A stretch of DNA of 64,000 nucleotides, taken from Actinomadura syzygii (GTDB lineage: Bacteria; Actinomycetota; Actinomycetes; Streptosporangiales; Streptosporangiaceae). Below, in pieces: positions 35,274-44,737 of this stretch. The stretch's first letter is position 1; each line of letters begins with the position of its first letter. The stretch covers positions 434,001 to 498,000 of the forward strand of contig NZ_VSFF01000009.1 in the NCBI RefSeq assembly GCF_008085905.1, in the 5' to 3' direction. Both the position numbers and the translations under genes were made by a program. Below the pieces are notes generated by a model. That model saw only the letters and a list, made by a program, of their open reading frames with translations. It had not been told where the DNA came from and made no database searches.

Positions 35274-36386
35274 ATGACTGAGACCGTCCGATCGGCTCCC
35301 CGAGCCACGCGATCGAGGACGCGCGGCGCGAAGACCCCCCGGCCGGAGACCGCGGCGGCGACGCCCCCGGTCCCGCCGGCGGACGCCGATACGCTCGTCG
35401 GCTACTACCGGCAGATGCTGCTGATCAGGCGGTTCGAGGAGCGGGCCGCCCGCGCCTACACCGAGGCGAAGATCGGCGGCTACTGCCATCTGAACCTGGG
35501 CGAGGAGGCCACGGTCGTCGGGTTGATGGCGGCCCTGCGTCCCTCCGATTATCTGTTCACGAACTACCGCGAGCACGGCTACGCGCTGGCCAAGGGCATC
35601 GGCGCGGACCGCGTGATGGCGGAGCTTTACGGGCGGTCGACCGGCGTGTCCAAGGGCTGGGGCGGGTCGATGCACCTGTTCGACGCCGAGACGCGGCTGC
35701 TCGGCGGGTACGGGATCGTCGGCGGCCAGGTGCCGCTCGCGGCGGGGGCGGCGCTCGCGGTGTCCTACAAGGGCGGCGACGAGGTCGTCATGTGCCACAT
35801 GGGCGACGGGACGACCGCGATCGGCGCCTTCCACGAGTCGCTGAACATCGCGGGCCTCTGGGACCTCCCGGTCGTCTTCGTCGTGATCAACAACGGGCTC
35901 GGCATGGGCACGACCGTGGAGAACTCCGCCGCCGAGCCCGAGCTGTACCGGCGCGGCGCCGCCTACCGGATGGAGAGCGCCCGGGTGGACGGCACCGACG
36001 TCGTCGCCGTCCGGGACGCCGCCCGCCTCGCCGTGGAGCGCGCCAGGTCGGAGAGCAAGCCGTACCTGCTGGAGACGACGAGCCCGCGCCTCAAGGGCCA
36101 CTCGGTCGTCGACCCGGCCCGGTACCGGTCCAAGGAGGAGAAGGAGGCCCTCAAGGCCGCCGACCCGCTGGCCCGGATGGCGCTGGAGCTGGAGGAGGCG
36201 GGGATCCTCTCCCACGACGACCGCGACAGGCTGGACGCCGAGGTCACGGCCGAGGTCGACGCCGCGGCCGCGTTCGCCGACGAGAGCCCGGCGCCCGACG
36301 TGTCCACGCTGTTCGACTACACCTACGCCACCCCCGTCCCGGGCGAGCTGCGCAGGCTCCCCGCCGACCCCGTATTCGGCTCCTGA
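35274..36386 (+). CDS. 2-oxoacid (pyruvate/acetoin) dehydrogenase E1 component, alpha subunit
   Basis: 370 residues. The thiamine-diphosphate motif runs from 'MCHMGDGTTAIGAFHESLN' to 'VVFVVINNGLGM' (GDG...NN). The N-terminal 40 residues are a basic, low-complexity leader. First of three genes (E1alpha, E1beta, E2); no E3 (lipoamide dehydrogenase) follows, so a shared E3 must serve. 'NYREHGYALAKGI' and 'GGSMHLFD' suit pyruvate or acetoin as substrate rather than branched chains; acetoin dehydrogenase is a real alternative. Confidence 0.88.
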   Translation: MTETVRSAPRATRSRTRGAKTPRPETAAATPPVPPADADTLVGYYRQMLLIRRFEERAARAYTEAKIGGYCHLNLGEEATVVGLMAALRPSDYLFTNYREHGYALAKGIGADRVMAELYGRSTGVSKGWGGSMHLFDAETRLLGGYGIVGGQVPLAAGAALAVSYKGGDEVVMCHMGDGTTAIGAFHESLNIAGLWDLPVVFVVINNGLGMGTTVENSAAEPELYRRGAAYRMESARVDGTDVVAVRDAARLAVERARSESKPYLLETTSPRLKGHSVVDPARYRSKEEKEALKAADPLARMALELEEAGILSHDDRDRLDAEVTAEVDAAAAFADESPAPDVSTLFDYTYATPVPGELRRLPADPVFGS

Positions 36387-36396
36387 GAGGCACCCC

Positions 36397-37410
36397 ATGG
36401 CAACCGTGACCTACCGCCAGGCCCTCCGGGACACCCTGCGCGCCGAGATGCTCCGGGACGAGAACGTCTTCCTGCTGGGCGAGGAGATCGGCCTCTTCGA
36501 GGGCTCCTACAAGATCACCGAGGGGCTGCTCAAGGAGTTCGGGCCGCGCCGCGTCCGGGACACCCCGATCGCCGAGGAGGGCTTCGTCGGCGCCGCGATC
36601 GGCGCCGCGATGCTCGGCCTCCGCCCGGTCGTCGAGATCATGACGATCAACTTCTCGCTGCTCGCGCTGGACCAGATCGTCAACCACGCCGCGAAGATCT
36701 ACGGGATGTTCGGCGGGCAGGCCAGCGTGCCGATGGTGATCCGCACGCCGGGCGGCGGCGGGCAGCAGCTCGGCGCCACCCACTCGCAGAACGTCGAGCT
36801 GTTCTACTCGTTCATCCCGGGGCTGAAGGTCGTCGCGCCGAGCACGCCCGCCGAGGCGTCCGCGATGCTCAAGGCCGCGATCCGGGACGACGACCCGGTG
36901 CTGTTCCTGGAGAACCTCGCGCTCTACAACACCAAGGGCGAGCTGTCCGTCCCCGTCGAGGACGTCGAGCCCGCCGAGATCGGCCGCGCGGGCGTCACCC
37001 GGCCCGGCGCCGACATCACGATCATCGGCTACTCGCGGATGGCGCGGGTCGCCGCCGAGGTCGCCGAGACCCTCGCCGCCGAGGGCGTGTCCGCCGAGGT
37101 CGTGGACCTGCGCAGCCTGCGCCCGCTGGACCGCGCCACGATCGTCGAGTCGGTCCGCAAGACGGGCTGCGCGGTCGTCGCCGAGGACGACTGGCTCACC
37201 TACGGCATCGGCGCCGAGATCGCCGCGACGATCCAGGAGGGCGCGTTCGACTGGCTGGACGCTCCCGTCCGCCGGGTCGCGATGGCCGAGGTGCCGCTGC
37301 CCTACGCCAAGTCCCTGGAGTCGGCGGCGCTGCCGTCCGCCGAGTCCCTGCTCACTGCCGCCCGCGCCACCCTCCGCGCCACGGGCCGTGTCCTGGAGAC
37401 CGCCTCATGA
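36397..37410 (+). CDS. 2-oxoacid (pyruvate/acetoin) dehydrogenase E1 component, beta subunit
   Basis: 337 residues. Typical beta-subunit landmarks are 'VFLLGEEIGLFEGSYKITEG', 'DTPIAEEGFVGAAIGAAMLG' and 'THSQNVELFYSFIPGLKVV'. It pairs with the alpha subunit 10 bp upstream to form the thiamine-dependent decarboxylase. The E2 gene overlaps its stop by 4 bp. Confidence 0.92.
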   Translation: MATVTYRQALRDTLRAEMLRDENVFLLGEEIGLFEGSYKITEGLLKEFGPRRVRDTPIAEEGFVGAAIGAAMLGLRPVVEIMTINFSLLALDQIVNHAAKIYGMFGGQASVPMVIRTPGGGGQQLGATHSQNVELFYSFIPGLKVVAPSTPAEASAMLKAAIRDDDPVLFLENLALYNTKGELSVPVEDVEPAEIGRAGVTRPGADITIIGYSRMARVAAEVAETLAAEGVSAEVVDLRSLRPLDRATIVESVRKTGCAVVAEDDWLTYGIGAEIAATIQEGAFDWLDAPVRRVAMAEVPLPYAKSLESAALPSAESLLTAARATLRATGRVLETAS

Positions 37411-38675
37411 CCGACATCCTCATGCCCCGCCTCTCCGACACGATGGAGGAGGGCGTCATCAGCTCCTGGCAGAAGAAGCCGGGGGACGAGGTCGCGGTCG
37501 GCGACGTCATCGTCGACATCGAGACCGACAAAGCGGTCATGGAGTACGAGGCGTACGAGGCCGGGGTGCTGGAGAAGATCCTGGTCGCGGAGGGCGAGAC
37601 GGCCGCGATCGGCGCTCCGATCGCCGTCCTCGCCCCGGTCGGCGGCGCCGCCGCCCCGGCTCCCGCCGCCGCCCGGCCGGAGGCCGGACCGGAGCCGGAA
37701 CCGGCGCGCGAGCCCGCGCCGGTAGCCGCGGCCCCGGCGGTGCAGGCGGCACCCGCTTCGGCCCCTGCCTCGGCCCCGCAGCGTTCGGGACGGTCGCGTC
37801 CGCCGTCGTCGCCGCTGGCCCGGCGGCTGGCCCGCGACCACGGCCTCGACCTGGCGACGCTGAGCGGCTCGGGTCCGGGCGGACGGATCGTCCGCGCCGA
37901 CATCGAGGCCGCGATCCGCACCACCACGCCCGCATCCGCGCCCGCTGCGGCGCCCGCGGCTCCGGCCGTGAAGGCGCAGGCCGTCGACGATCCGGACGTC
38001 GAGGCCGTCCCGCTGAACCGGTTCCGGAAGGTCGCGGCGCGGCGGCTCGTCGAGAGCAAGCGCGAGGCGCCGCACTTCTACCTGAACCGCGAGGTGGACG
38101 CCGAGCCGCTGCTGGCGTTCCGCGCCACGCTGAACGAGGCGCTCGCCCCGGCCAAGGTCAGCGTCAACGACCTGATCGTGAAGGCGGTCGCGACCGGGCT
38201 GCGCGAGCACCCGGCCGTGAACGTGTCCTACACCGAGGAGAACCTCCTCTTCCACAAGCGCGTGCACGTGGGCATCGCGGTCGCGGTCGAGGACGGCCTG
38301 CTCGTCCCCGTCATCAAGGACGCCGACCGAAAGAGCGTCTCGGAGATCGGACGCGAGACGCGGGAGCTGGCGGGCAAGGCGCGGGACGGGAAGCTGTCCC
38401 CGCAGGAGATGAGCGGCGGGACGTTCAGCGTCAGCAACCTCGGCATGTTCGGCGTCGACTCGTTCTCCGCCGTGATCAACCCGCCGGAGGCGGCGATCCT
38501 CGCGGTGGGCGGCATCCGGGACGAGCCGGTCGTGCGGGACGGGCAGGTCGTCCCCGGCAAGCGCCTCGCGCTGACGCTGTCGGTCGACCACCGCGCCACC
38601 GACGGCGCGACGGGCGCGAAGTTCCTGGACCGGCTCGCCACGCTGCTGGAGAACCCGCTGCTGATCGTCGCCTAG
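37407..38675 (+). CDS. Dihydrolipoamide acyltransferase (E2)
   Basis: 422 residues. One lipoyl domain has its lysine in 'IETDKAVMEYEAYEAG' (about residue 43). An Ala/Pro-rich linker follows, then an E1/E3-binding domain 'SPLARRLARDHGLDLATLSG', a second linker and the catalytic domain ending with 'SVDHRATDGATGAKFL' (His and Asp active site). Forms the core of the complex, taking the acyl group from E1. ATGA overlap with E1beta. Confidence 0.93.
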   Translation: MTDILMPRLSDTMEEGVISSWQKKPGDEVAVGDVIVDIETDKAVMEYEAYEAGVLEKILVAEGETAAIGAPIAVLAPVGGAAAPAPAAARPEAGPEPEPAREPAPVAAAPAVQAAPASAPASAPQRSGRSRPPSSPLARRLARDHGLDLATLSGSGPGGRIVRADIEAAIRTTTPASAPAAAPAAPAVKAQAVDDPDVEAVPLNRFRKVAARRLVESKREAPHFYLNREVDAEPLLAFRATLNEALAPAKVSVNDLIVKAVATGLREHPAVNVSYTEENLLFHKRVHVGIAVAVEDGLLVPVIKDADRKSVSEIGRETRELAGKARDGKLSPQEMSGGTFSVSNLGMFGVDSFSAVINPPEAAILAVGGIRDEPVVRDGQVVPGKRLALTLSVDHRATDGATGAKFLDRLATLLENPLLIVA

Positions 38676-38712
38676 CCCGCGGCGGGCCGCCCGGCGGGCC
38701 CCGCCGCGGCGG

Positions 38713-39498
38713 CTAGAGCATGACCCGGCCTCCGGCCACGTCGACCGTGAGGCCGGTCAGCCAGCCCGCCTGCGCCGACGCGAGGAACAGCGCGGCGCCC
38801 GCGACGTCGCGCGTCTCCCCGATCCGCCCGAGCGGGTGGGACGCGGCGACCGCCTCCTGCACCTCGGGCGACATGTACCGGTCGGTGCGCTCGGTGCGGA
38901 TCGTGCCGGGCGCGACGCAGTTGACGCGGACGCCGTCCGCCCCGACCTCGGCGGCGACGTGCCTGGTCAGCGCCTGGACGCCCGCCTTCGCCGCCTCGTA
39001 GGCGACCGGCGCGCCCCACGGGTTGCCGAGTTCGCGTCCGCCGCCGCCCGGCAGGTTCGTCGGGAGCCGTCCGGCCGAGGACGACATCGTGACGATCGCG
39101 CCCGCCCGGCGTTCCTGCATGCCGGGCAGGAAGCCCTTGAGGGTGAGGAACGTCGCGGTGAGGTTTCCGTCGACGACCGACCGCCACTCCTCCTCGGTCA
39201 TGGCGGCGGTCGGCCCGGGACGTGCGATGCCGCCTCCGGCGAACGCGCACAGCACACCCGCCGGGCCGAGCTCGTCCTCGATCCGCCGGCGCGCCGCCTC
39301 GATCGCGGCGAGGTCGGTGACGTCGGCGGCGACCCCGATCCCGCCGATCTCCTTGGCGACGCCGTCGAGGGCGGCCTGGTCGCGTCCGATGACGGCGACC
39401 CTCGCGCCCTCGGCGGCGAACGCGCGGGCGGTGTCGGCGCCGATTCCGCGCGAACCGCCGGTGACGACGACGACCGTCCCGCTGAGCTCGGGATACAT
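38713..39498 (-). CDS. Short-chain dehydrogenase/reductase
   Basis: 261 residues. Cofactor motif 'VVVTGGSRGIGADTARAF' and catalytic 'YEAAK' with Ser in 'TMSSSAGRLP'. The substrate is unknown. It converges on the 2-oxoacid dehydrogenase operon. An 18-bp TetR-type palindrome stands about 50 bp before its start. Confidence 0.9.
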   Translation of the reverse strand: MYPELSGTVVVVTGGSRGIGADTARAFAAEGARVAVIGRDQAALDGVAKEIGGIGVAADVTDLAAIEAARRRIEDELGPAGVLCAFAGGGIARPGPTAAMTEEEWRSVVDGNLTATFLTLKGFLPGMQERRAGAIVTMSSSAGRLPTNLPGGGGRELGNPWGAPVAYEAAKAGVQALTRHVAAEVGADGVRVNCVAPGTIRTERTDRYMSPEVQEAVAASHPLGRIGETRDVAGAALFLASAQAGWLTGLTVDVAGGRVML

Positions 39499-39547
39499 GG
39501 CTTCTCCTCTGCGCTCTGCTGATGCCTGCCCACCTGCGCTTTCAGTC

Positions 39548-39565
39548 TGAGTGAGCGCTCACTCA
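39548..39565. promoter_or_regulatory. TetR-type palindromic operator
   Basis: Perfect 18-bp palindrome TGAGTGAGCGCTCACTCA upstream of the SDR gene. This form is common for TetR-family sites in actinomycetes. No TetR gene is in the window. The rest of 39499-39760 holds no gene that I can see. Confidence 0.65.
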
Positions 39566-39760
39566 TTGTCAAACGGACGCCCCGGCGGGTTGGCCGCATC
39601 CGGCCATCGGGCGGCCGGGACCAATCAGATCGGGGCCGGGCCGCGAAGTAGTCGCGGGCATGGCGAAGACACCGGTCGATCCGGCGTCGCGGCAGACCTA
39701 GCCCAGCGCCACCGAGGCGCCGCCGCGACGGGAGTCCGGAGACCGGGAGGGGTATCCACG

Positions 39761-41338
39761 ATGCCGACCGTTCGTCCGACCACTCATCCGACCGTGACGC
39801 GGATCGCCGCGCTGGTCGCCGCCGGGGGCCTGCTCCTCGCGGGCGGGTTCGCCGGGCTCGTGCCGCGGCAGAGCACCGCGTCCAGCCACCGCGAGGCGCC
39901 GCTCATCTCGGGGCAGCCGCAGTACGACAACACCGACGTGTACGCCTTCGTCAGTCCGGACAAGCCGGACACGACGACGCTCGTCGCCAACTTCATCCCG
40001 TTCGAGGACCCGGCGGGCGGGCCCAACTTCTACAAGTTCGCCCGCGACGCCCGCTACGACTTCAACGTCGACAACGACGGCGACGCGCAGCCGGACCTCA
40101 TCTACCGGTTCGAGTTCAACGACTTCCTGAAGAACGGCAACACCTTCCTCTACAACACCGGGCCGGTGACGAGCCTGGACGATCCCGACCTCAACTTCAC
40201 CCAGACCTATGACCTGACGTTGATCCGGCAGAAGGAGGGCAAGGTCACCGGCGTCAGCAAGCTGGCCGACAACGCGCCCGTCGCGCCGTCCAACGTCGGC
40301 AAGGCGTCCATGCCGAACTACCCGGTGCTGCGCCAGCAGGCGATCAAGCAGCTCGGGAACGGGGCGACCGCGTTCGCCGGGCAGGCCGACGACTCCTTCT
40401 TCATCGACCTCCAGATCTTCAACCTGCTGTTCGGCGGGAACCTGAAGGAGGTCGGCGACGACACCGTCAGCGGCTACAACGTGAACACGCTGGCCGTCCA
40501 GGTGCCGACGAAGGACCTGGTCACCGGCCAGGACCCGGTGATCGGCGTCAACTCCACCGTGCAGCGGCAGACCGCGGGCGGGGACTGGACGCAGGTCTCG
40601 CGGCTCGGCAGCCCGCTGGTGAACGAGGTGGTCATCCCGCGCGGGAAGAAGGACACGTTCAACGCGTCCAACCCGTGGGCGGACGCGCAGTTCGCGCAGT
40701 TCGTCACCGATCCCGAGGTGCCGAAGCTGATCCAGCAGCTCTACAAGATCCCGGCGCCCGCGACGCCGCGCAAGGACCTCGTCCAGGCGTTCCTGACCGG
40801 CGTGCCGGGGCTGAACCAGCCGAAGAACGTGCGACCGGCCGAGCTGCTGCGGCTCAACACGTCGATCAAGCCGGCCGCGAAGCCGGACCGGCTCGGCGTC
40901 CTCGGCGGCGACGTCCAGGGCTTCCCGAACGGGCGGCGGCTCACCGACGACGTCACCGACATCATCCTCCAGGTCGCCGAGGGCGAACTGCTCGGCAACA
41001 AGAACGACCTCGGCGACGCGGTCAACGCCAACGACCTCCCCTTCGACAAGGCGTTCCCGTACGTCGCGGCTCCCCGATCCGGGACGGACGCCCGCGGCAA
41101 GACGCCGGGCGTCAAGACCTCCGGGCAGCGCACGGGCGCGAACGGCAAGCCGATGAGCTTCCTCAACGCCGGTGCGACGGAGAGCACGGCCGGTGACGCG
41201 GCCGGTGACGGTGACGGGTCCGCGCTGCTCGGCGCGCTGCCGGTCGCGGCGCTGGCGGGCGGCGCGACGTTCGTGCTGACCGGCGGGCTGCTGTGGTGGC
41301 GGCGCCGGAGCCCGGTGGCGGGACGGCGCGAGAGCTGA
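39761..41338 (+). CDS. DUF4331 secreted/membrane-anchored protein
   Basis: 525 residues. An N-terminal signal/hydrophobic segment is followed by the DUF4331 hallmark 'SSHREAPLISGQPQYDNTDV'. A C-terminal transmembrane helix with an Arg-rich tail ('GGLLWWRRRSPVAGRRES') would anchor it on the outer face. No sortase signal. Function unknown. ATG with gggagggg upstream. It shares a base with the TPR gene downstream and precedes a NicO-type transporter, so a metal-related role is likely by context. Confidence 0.85.
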   Translation: MPTVRPTTHPTVTRIAALVAAGGLLLAGGFAGLVPRQSTASSHREAPLISGQPQYDNTDVYAFVSPDKPDTTTLVANFIPFEDPAGGPNFYKFARDARYDFNVDNDGDAQPDLIYRFEFNDFLKNGNTFLYNTGPVTSLDDPDLNFTQTYDLTLIRQKEGKVTGVSKLADNAPVAPSNVGKASMPNYPVLRQQAIKQLGNGATAFAGQADDSFFIDLQIFNLLFGGNLKEVGDDTVSGYNVNTLAVQVPTKDLVTGQDPVIGVNSTVQRQTAGGDWTQVSRLGSPLVNEVVIPRGKKDTFNASNPWADAQFAQFVTDPEVPKLIQQLYKIPAPATPRKDLVQAFLTGVPGLNQPKNVRPAELLRLNTSIKPAAKPDRLGVLGGDVQGFPNGRRLTDDVTDIILQVAEGELLGNKNDLGDAVNANDLPFDKAFPYVAAPRSGTDARGKTPGVKTSGQRTGANGKPMSFLNAGATESTAGDAAGDGDGSALLGALPVAALAGGATFVLTGGLLWWRRRSPVAGRRES

Positions 41339-42660
41339 TGCGCCGTCGTCCCCTGATCGCCGGGGCCTCGGCCGCCGGACTCGCCGTGGCGTTGACGCTC
41401 GGAGCGGCGGTGGCCCCCCACCGCCCCTCCGGAGTGCGCGCCACGGCCGGGTCCGGCGCCGGGGCTCCGGCCTCCGGCGTCGCGGGGCTGCAGGCGCGGC
41501 TCCGCGACCAGCCGCACGACGCCGCCGGATGGGCGTCGCTCGGCCTCGCGTACGTGGAGCAGGCCCGGGTCACCGGCGACACCACGTACTACCCGAAGGC
41601 CGACGGCGTGCTGCGGCGCTCCCTGAAGGAGGCGCCCGGCAACGACGGCGCGCTCGCCGGGCTCGGCGCGCTGGCGGCGGCCCGGCACGACTTCCACGGG
41701 GCGCTGCGGAACGCCGACGCGGCGCTCGCGGCGAACCCGTACGGGCAGCGGGCGGCGGCCGTCCGGGTGGACGCGCTGGTCGAGCTCGGCCGCTACCCCG
41801 AGGCGCTCGCGGCGGGACGGCGCGCGGACGCGGCCCGTCCGGGCATCCCGATCTTCACGCGGCTCGCGTACGTGCGGGAGCTGCGCGGCGAGGTGAAGGA
41901 GGCGCGCCGCGTGCTGGACCTGGCGCGGACCTCCGCGACCGACCGAGGCGACCTCGCCTACATCGCGACCGCGTCCGGCGAGATGTCCTGGAACGACGGC
42001 GACCTCGGACGGGCCGAGCGCGAATACGCGGAGGCGCTGCGCGCGTCGCCCGGCTCCGTGCCCGCGATGGCGGGCGCCGCACGCGTCCGCGCCGCGAAGG
42101 GCGACGTCGCGGGGGCGCTCGCCGGATGGGCGGAGATCGTCCGGCGGCTGCCGCTGCCGCAGTACCTGACCGAGTACGGCGAGCTGCTGGAGTCGGCCGG
42201 ACGCCGCGCCGAGGCGGACCGCCAGTACGCCGTCGCGGAGACCTGGGCGCGGATCGCGAAGGCCGACGGGGTCGACGCCGACCTGGAGACCGCGTTGTTC
42301 GAGAGCGACCACGGCTCTCCGGCGGAGGCGCTGCGGGCGGCGAGGGCCGAGTACGGGCGGCGCTGCCCGGGGCCCGCCCGCGTGCGGCAGTGCAGCGTCC
42401 ACGCGGCGGACGCGCTGGCCTGGGCCCTGCACCGCAACGGCAAGGACCGGGAGGCGCTCCGCTACGCCCGCCAGGCGACCGCGACCGGGTACCGCCGCGC
42501 CGAGTTCCGCTTCCACCTCGGCGTCATCGAGAAGGCCGCGGGCGACCGCGCCGCCGCCCGCCGCGACCTGGCCGACTCGCTGCGCCGCAACCCTCGGTTC
42601 TCCCCGCTGTGGGCGCCCCGCGCCAAGGCCGCCCTGGACGACCTCGGAGGCACCCCGTGA
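41338..42660 (+). CDS. TPR-repeat protein
   Basis: 440 residues. A cationic N-terminus and one hydrophobic segment (about 6-28) suggest export or anchoring, and at least six tetratricopeptide-like helix pairs follow ('AGWASLGLAYVEQARVTGD', 'ALAGLGALAAARHDFHGAL', and others). Probably a scaffold for the DUF4331 and NicO proteins. TGATG junction upstream and GTGA overlap downstream. Confidence 0.85.
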   Translation: MRRRPLIAGASAAGLAVALTLGAAVAPHRPSGVRATAGSGAGAPASGVAGLQARLRDQPHDAAGWASLGLAYVEQARVTGDTTYYPKADGVLRRSLKEAPGNDGALAGLGALAAARHDFHGALRNADAALAANPYGQRAAAVRVDALVELGRYPEALAAGRRADAARPGIPIFTRLAYVRELRGEVKEARRVLDLARTSATDRGDLAYIATASGEMSWNDGDLGRAEREYAEALRASPGSVPAMAGAARVRAAKGDVAGALAGWAEIVRRLPLPQYLTEYGELLESAGRRAEADRQYAVAETWARIAKADGVDADLETALFESDHGSPAEALRAARAEYGRRCPGPARVRQCSVHAADALAWALHRNGKDREALRYARQATATGYRRAEFRFHLGVIEKAAGDRAAARRDLADSLRRNPRFSPLWAPRAKAALDDLGGTP

Positions 42661-44090
42661 TCACTCTCGCGCTCGCGGCCGGGCTCGCCGCCGCGCACCC
42701 GCTCGGCAACTTCACCGTGAACCACTACGACGGGCTCGTCGCGGCCCCGCACGAGCTGCGGATCGACCACGTCGAGGACCTGGCGGAGATCCCCGCCGCG
42801 CAGGCGCTGCCCGACCTGGACACCGACCACGACGGGCGTCCGTCCGGGGCCGAGCTGGCCGCCTGGGCCGCCGGGACGTGCCGCCGCGCCGCCTCGTCGT
42901 TCCAGGTCACCGTGGACGGGCGGGCGGTGGTCGCGACCGTCCGGGCGGCGTCGGCGACGGCGCCGTCCGGGCAGGCGGGGCTGCCGACGCTGCGCGCCGA
43001 ATGCCGCATCACCGCCCCGGCCGGACCCGGCGCGATCTCCTTCCGGACCGGCGAGGCCGACGGACGGGTCGGCTGGCGCGAGGTCACCGCGCAGGGCGAC
43101 CGGATGACGCTGACCTCGTCGGACGTGCCCGCCGCCTCGCGCAGCCGACGCCTCACCGCCTATCCGGGCGACATGCTCGCCTCGCCGCTCTCCCAGCGGT
43201 CGGCGACGTTCACGGCGCGGGACGGCGGGCCGCCGCTCGCCGCGCCCGCCGCCGGGCCCGAGCGCTTCCTGCCGCGCGGGACGGACGGCCTGACGCAGCG
43301 GTTCACGTCCCTGGTCGCGAGGCACGACCTCACGCCGGGCTTCGCGCTGCTCGCGTTCCTGGTCGCGCTGGCGCTCGGCGCGCTGCACGCCCTCGCGCCC
43401 GGCCACGGCAAGACGATCATGGCCGCGCACGCCATCGGGTCGGGACGGCGGCGGATCCGGGACGTCCTCACCCTCGGGCTGACCGTCACCGTGACGCACA
43501 CCGCCGGGGTGTTCGCGCTCGGGCTGCTCGTCACGTCCGGGACGCTCCTCGCCCCGGACACGGTGTTCCCCTGGCTCGGCGCGGCGGGCGGCGTCCTCGT
43601 GACCGCGGCGGGCGCGGTCCTCCTCCGCCGCGCCCTCCGCGCCCGCCACCAGCACGCTCATGGCCACGGCCACGGCCACGGCCACGGCCACGGGCACGGC
43701 CACGGGCACGGCCACGGGCATGGGCATTCGCATGCGCCGCCGCGGCGGGGCGGAGTCGTCCTTATGGGGCTCGCGGGCGGGATGGTGCCGAGCCCGTCGG
43801 CGGTGGTGGTGCTGGTCGGCGGCGCGGCGATCGGACGCGCGTGGTTCGGGGTCGTGCTCGTCCTCGCGTACGGGCTCGGGCTCGCGGTGTCGCTGGTGTC
43901 GGTCGGCGTGCTGGTGGCCGGGTCCGGGCGCGTCCTGGCGCGGCGGGTCACGGCGGGACGGCGGCCGGCGGCCGGGCGGCGCATTCCGGCCATCCGGAGG
44001 TGGGTTCCGTCCGGAATGATGCCTATCGGGTCGTCCGCGACGGTCGTCGTCCTCGGGGTCGGCCTGACGCTGCGCAGCCTCGTCCTGTGA
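42657..44090 (+). CDS. NicO/HoxN-family nickel/cobalt exporter-like protein with His-Gly loop
   Basis: 477 residues. An N-terminal extracytoplasmic domain (about 1-215) begins with 'AAAHPLGNFTVNHYDGL'. Six transmembrane helices follow, with the metal motif 'LHALAPGHGKTIMAAHAIG'. A cytoplasmic loop holds a run of about fifteen His-Gly repeats, a metal-binding stretch as in NixA/RcnA-like proteins. The DUF4331-TPR-NicO trio is a translationally coupled operon. The metal is probably Ni or Co; the direction of transport is uncertain. Confidence 0.85.
   Translation: MITLALAAGLAAAHPLGNFTVNHYDGLVAAPHELRIDHVEDLAEIPAAQALPDLDTDHDGRPSGAELAAWAAGTCRRAASSFQVTVDGRAVVATVRAASATAPSGQAGLPTLRAECRITAPAGPGAISFRTGEADGRVGWREVTAQGDRMTLTSSDVPAASRSRRLTAYPGDMLASPLSQRSATFTARDGGPPLAAPAAGPERFLPRGTDGLTQRFTSLVARHDLTPGFALLAFLVALALGALHALAPGHGKTIMAAHAIGSGRRRIRDVLTLGLTVTVTHTAGVFALGLLVTSGTLLAPDTVFPWLGAAGGVLVTAAGAVLLRRALRARHQHAHGHGHGHGHGHGHGHGHGHGHGHSHAPPRRGGVVLMGLAGGMVPSPSAVVVLVGGAAIGRAWFGVVLVLAYGLGLAVSLVSVGVLVAGSGRVLARRVTAGRRPAAGRRIPAIRRWVPSGMMPIGSSATVVVLGVGLTLRSLVL
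43659..43729 (+). repeat. Hexamer microsatellite coding for His-Gly repeats
   Basis: Near-perfect GGCCAC/GGGCAC hexamer repeats inside the NicO gene, in frame, coding for alternating His and Gly. Such runs change length by slippage, which would alter metal-binding capacity without shifting frame. Confidence 0.9.
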
Positions 44091-44152
44091 CCCCCGATCC
44101 CCGGCGGGCCGTGGTGTGCGGTGGTCGGACGACCCACCGAGGGGAGCGCGGC

Positions 44153-44737
44153 ATGCCATCGGAGACGGGACCGCCGGAACCCGGCGGCGCGCCCGAGCAC
44201 GACGCGGACGCGCTGCTCGGCCGCGTGGCGCGCGGCGACGAGCGGGCGTTCGAGCGGCTGTACGACGTGGCGGCGGCGCCGGTGCACGGGCTCGCCCGCC
44301 GGGTCGTCCGCGATCCGGCGCTGGCGGAGGAGGTGACGCAGGAGGTCATGATCGAGGTGTGGCGGTCGGCGGCGCGCTTCGACCCGGCGCGCGGGTCCGC
44401 GCTGGCCTGGATCATGACGATCGCGCACCGCCGGGCCGTGGACCGGGTGCGGCGCGAGCAGAGCGCCGGGGACCGGGAGGCGCGGACCGCCGCCGGGCCC
44501 GGAGCCGCGCACGACCCCGTGGGCGAGCGGGTGGAGGCGCGGCTGGAGCACGAGCGCGTCCGGCGCTGCCTGCGGACGCTCACCCGGCTCCAGCGCGAGA
44601 CCGTGACGCTCGCCTACTACGCGGGGCATTCTTTCCGTGAGGTCGCCGAACTCGTCGGCGCGCCGCCGAACACGGTGCGGACCCGGATGCGCGACGGCCT
44701 CATCCGCCTGCGCGACTGCCTGGGGGTCGAGCGATGA
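44153..44737 (+). CDS. sigK: ECF RNA polymerase sigma factor, SigK type
   Basis: 194 residues. Region 2 'PALAEEVTQEVMIEVWRSAA' and 'GSALAWIMTIAHRRAVDRVR' and region 4 'SFREVAELVGAPPNTVRTRM' mark an ECF19/SigK-type factor. It directs transcription of a small regulon when freed from its anti-sigma factor, encoded with a 4-bp overlap just downstream. The start is preceded by gagggga. The DUF4331-TPR-NicO operon upstream is a candidate target. Confidence 0.92.
   Translation: MPSETGPPEPGGAPEHDADALLGRVARGDERAFERLYDVAAAPVHGLARRVVRDPALAEEVTQEVMIEVWRSAARFDPARGSALAWIMTIAHRRAVDRVRREQSAGDREARTAAGPGAAHDPVGERVEARLEHERVRRCLRTLTRLQRETVTLAYYAGHSFREVAELVGAPPNTVRTRMRDGLIRLRDCLGVER

Noticed and set aside
39600..39700. 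SigK promoter before the DUF4331 operon
   Set aside because: A CCATCG hexamer is present at 39604, but no matching -10 at proper spacing.
43659..43729. Regular short repeats considered as a CRISPR or phase-variation element
   Set aside because: Hexamers without spacers, in frame, coding His-Gly; a protein metal-binding loop.
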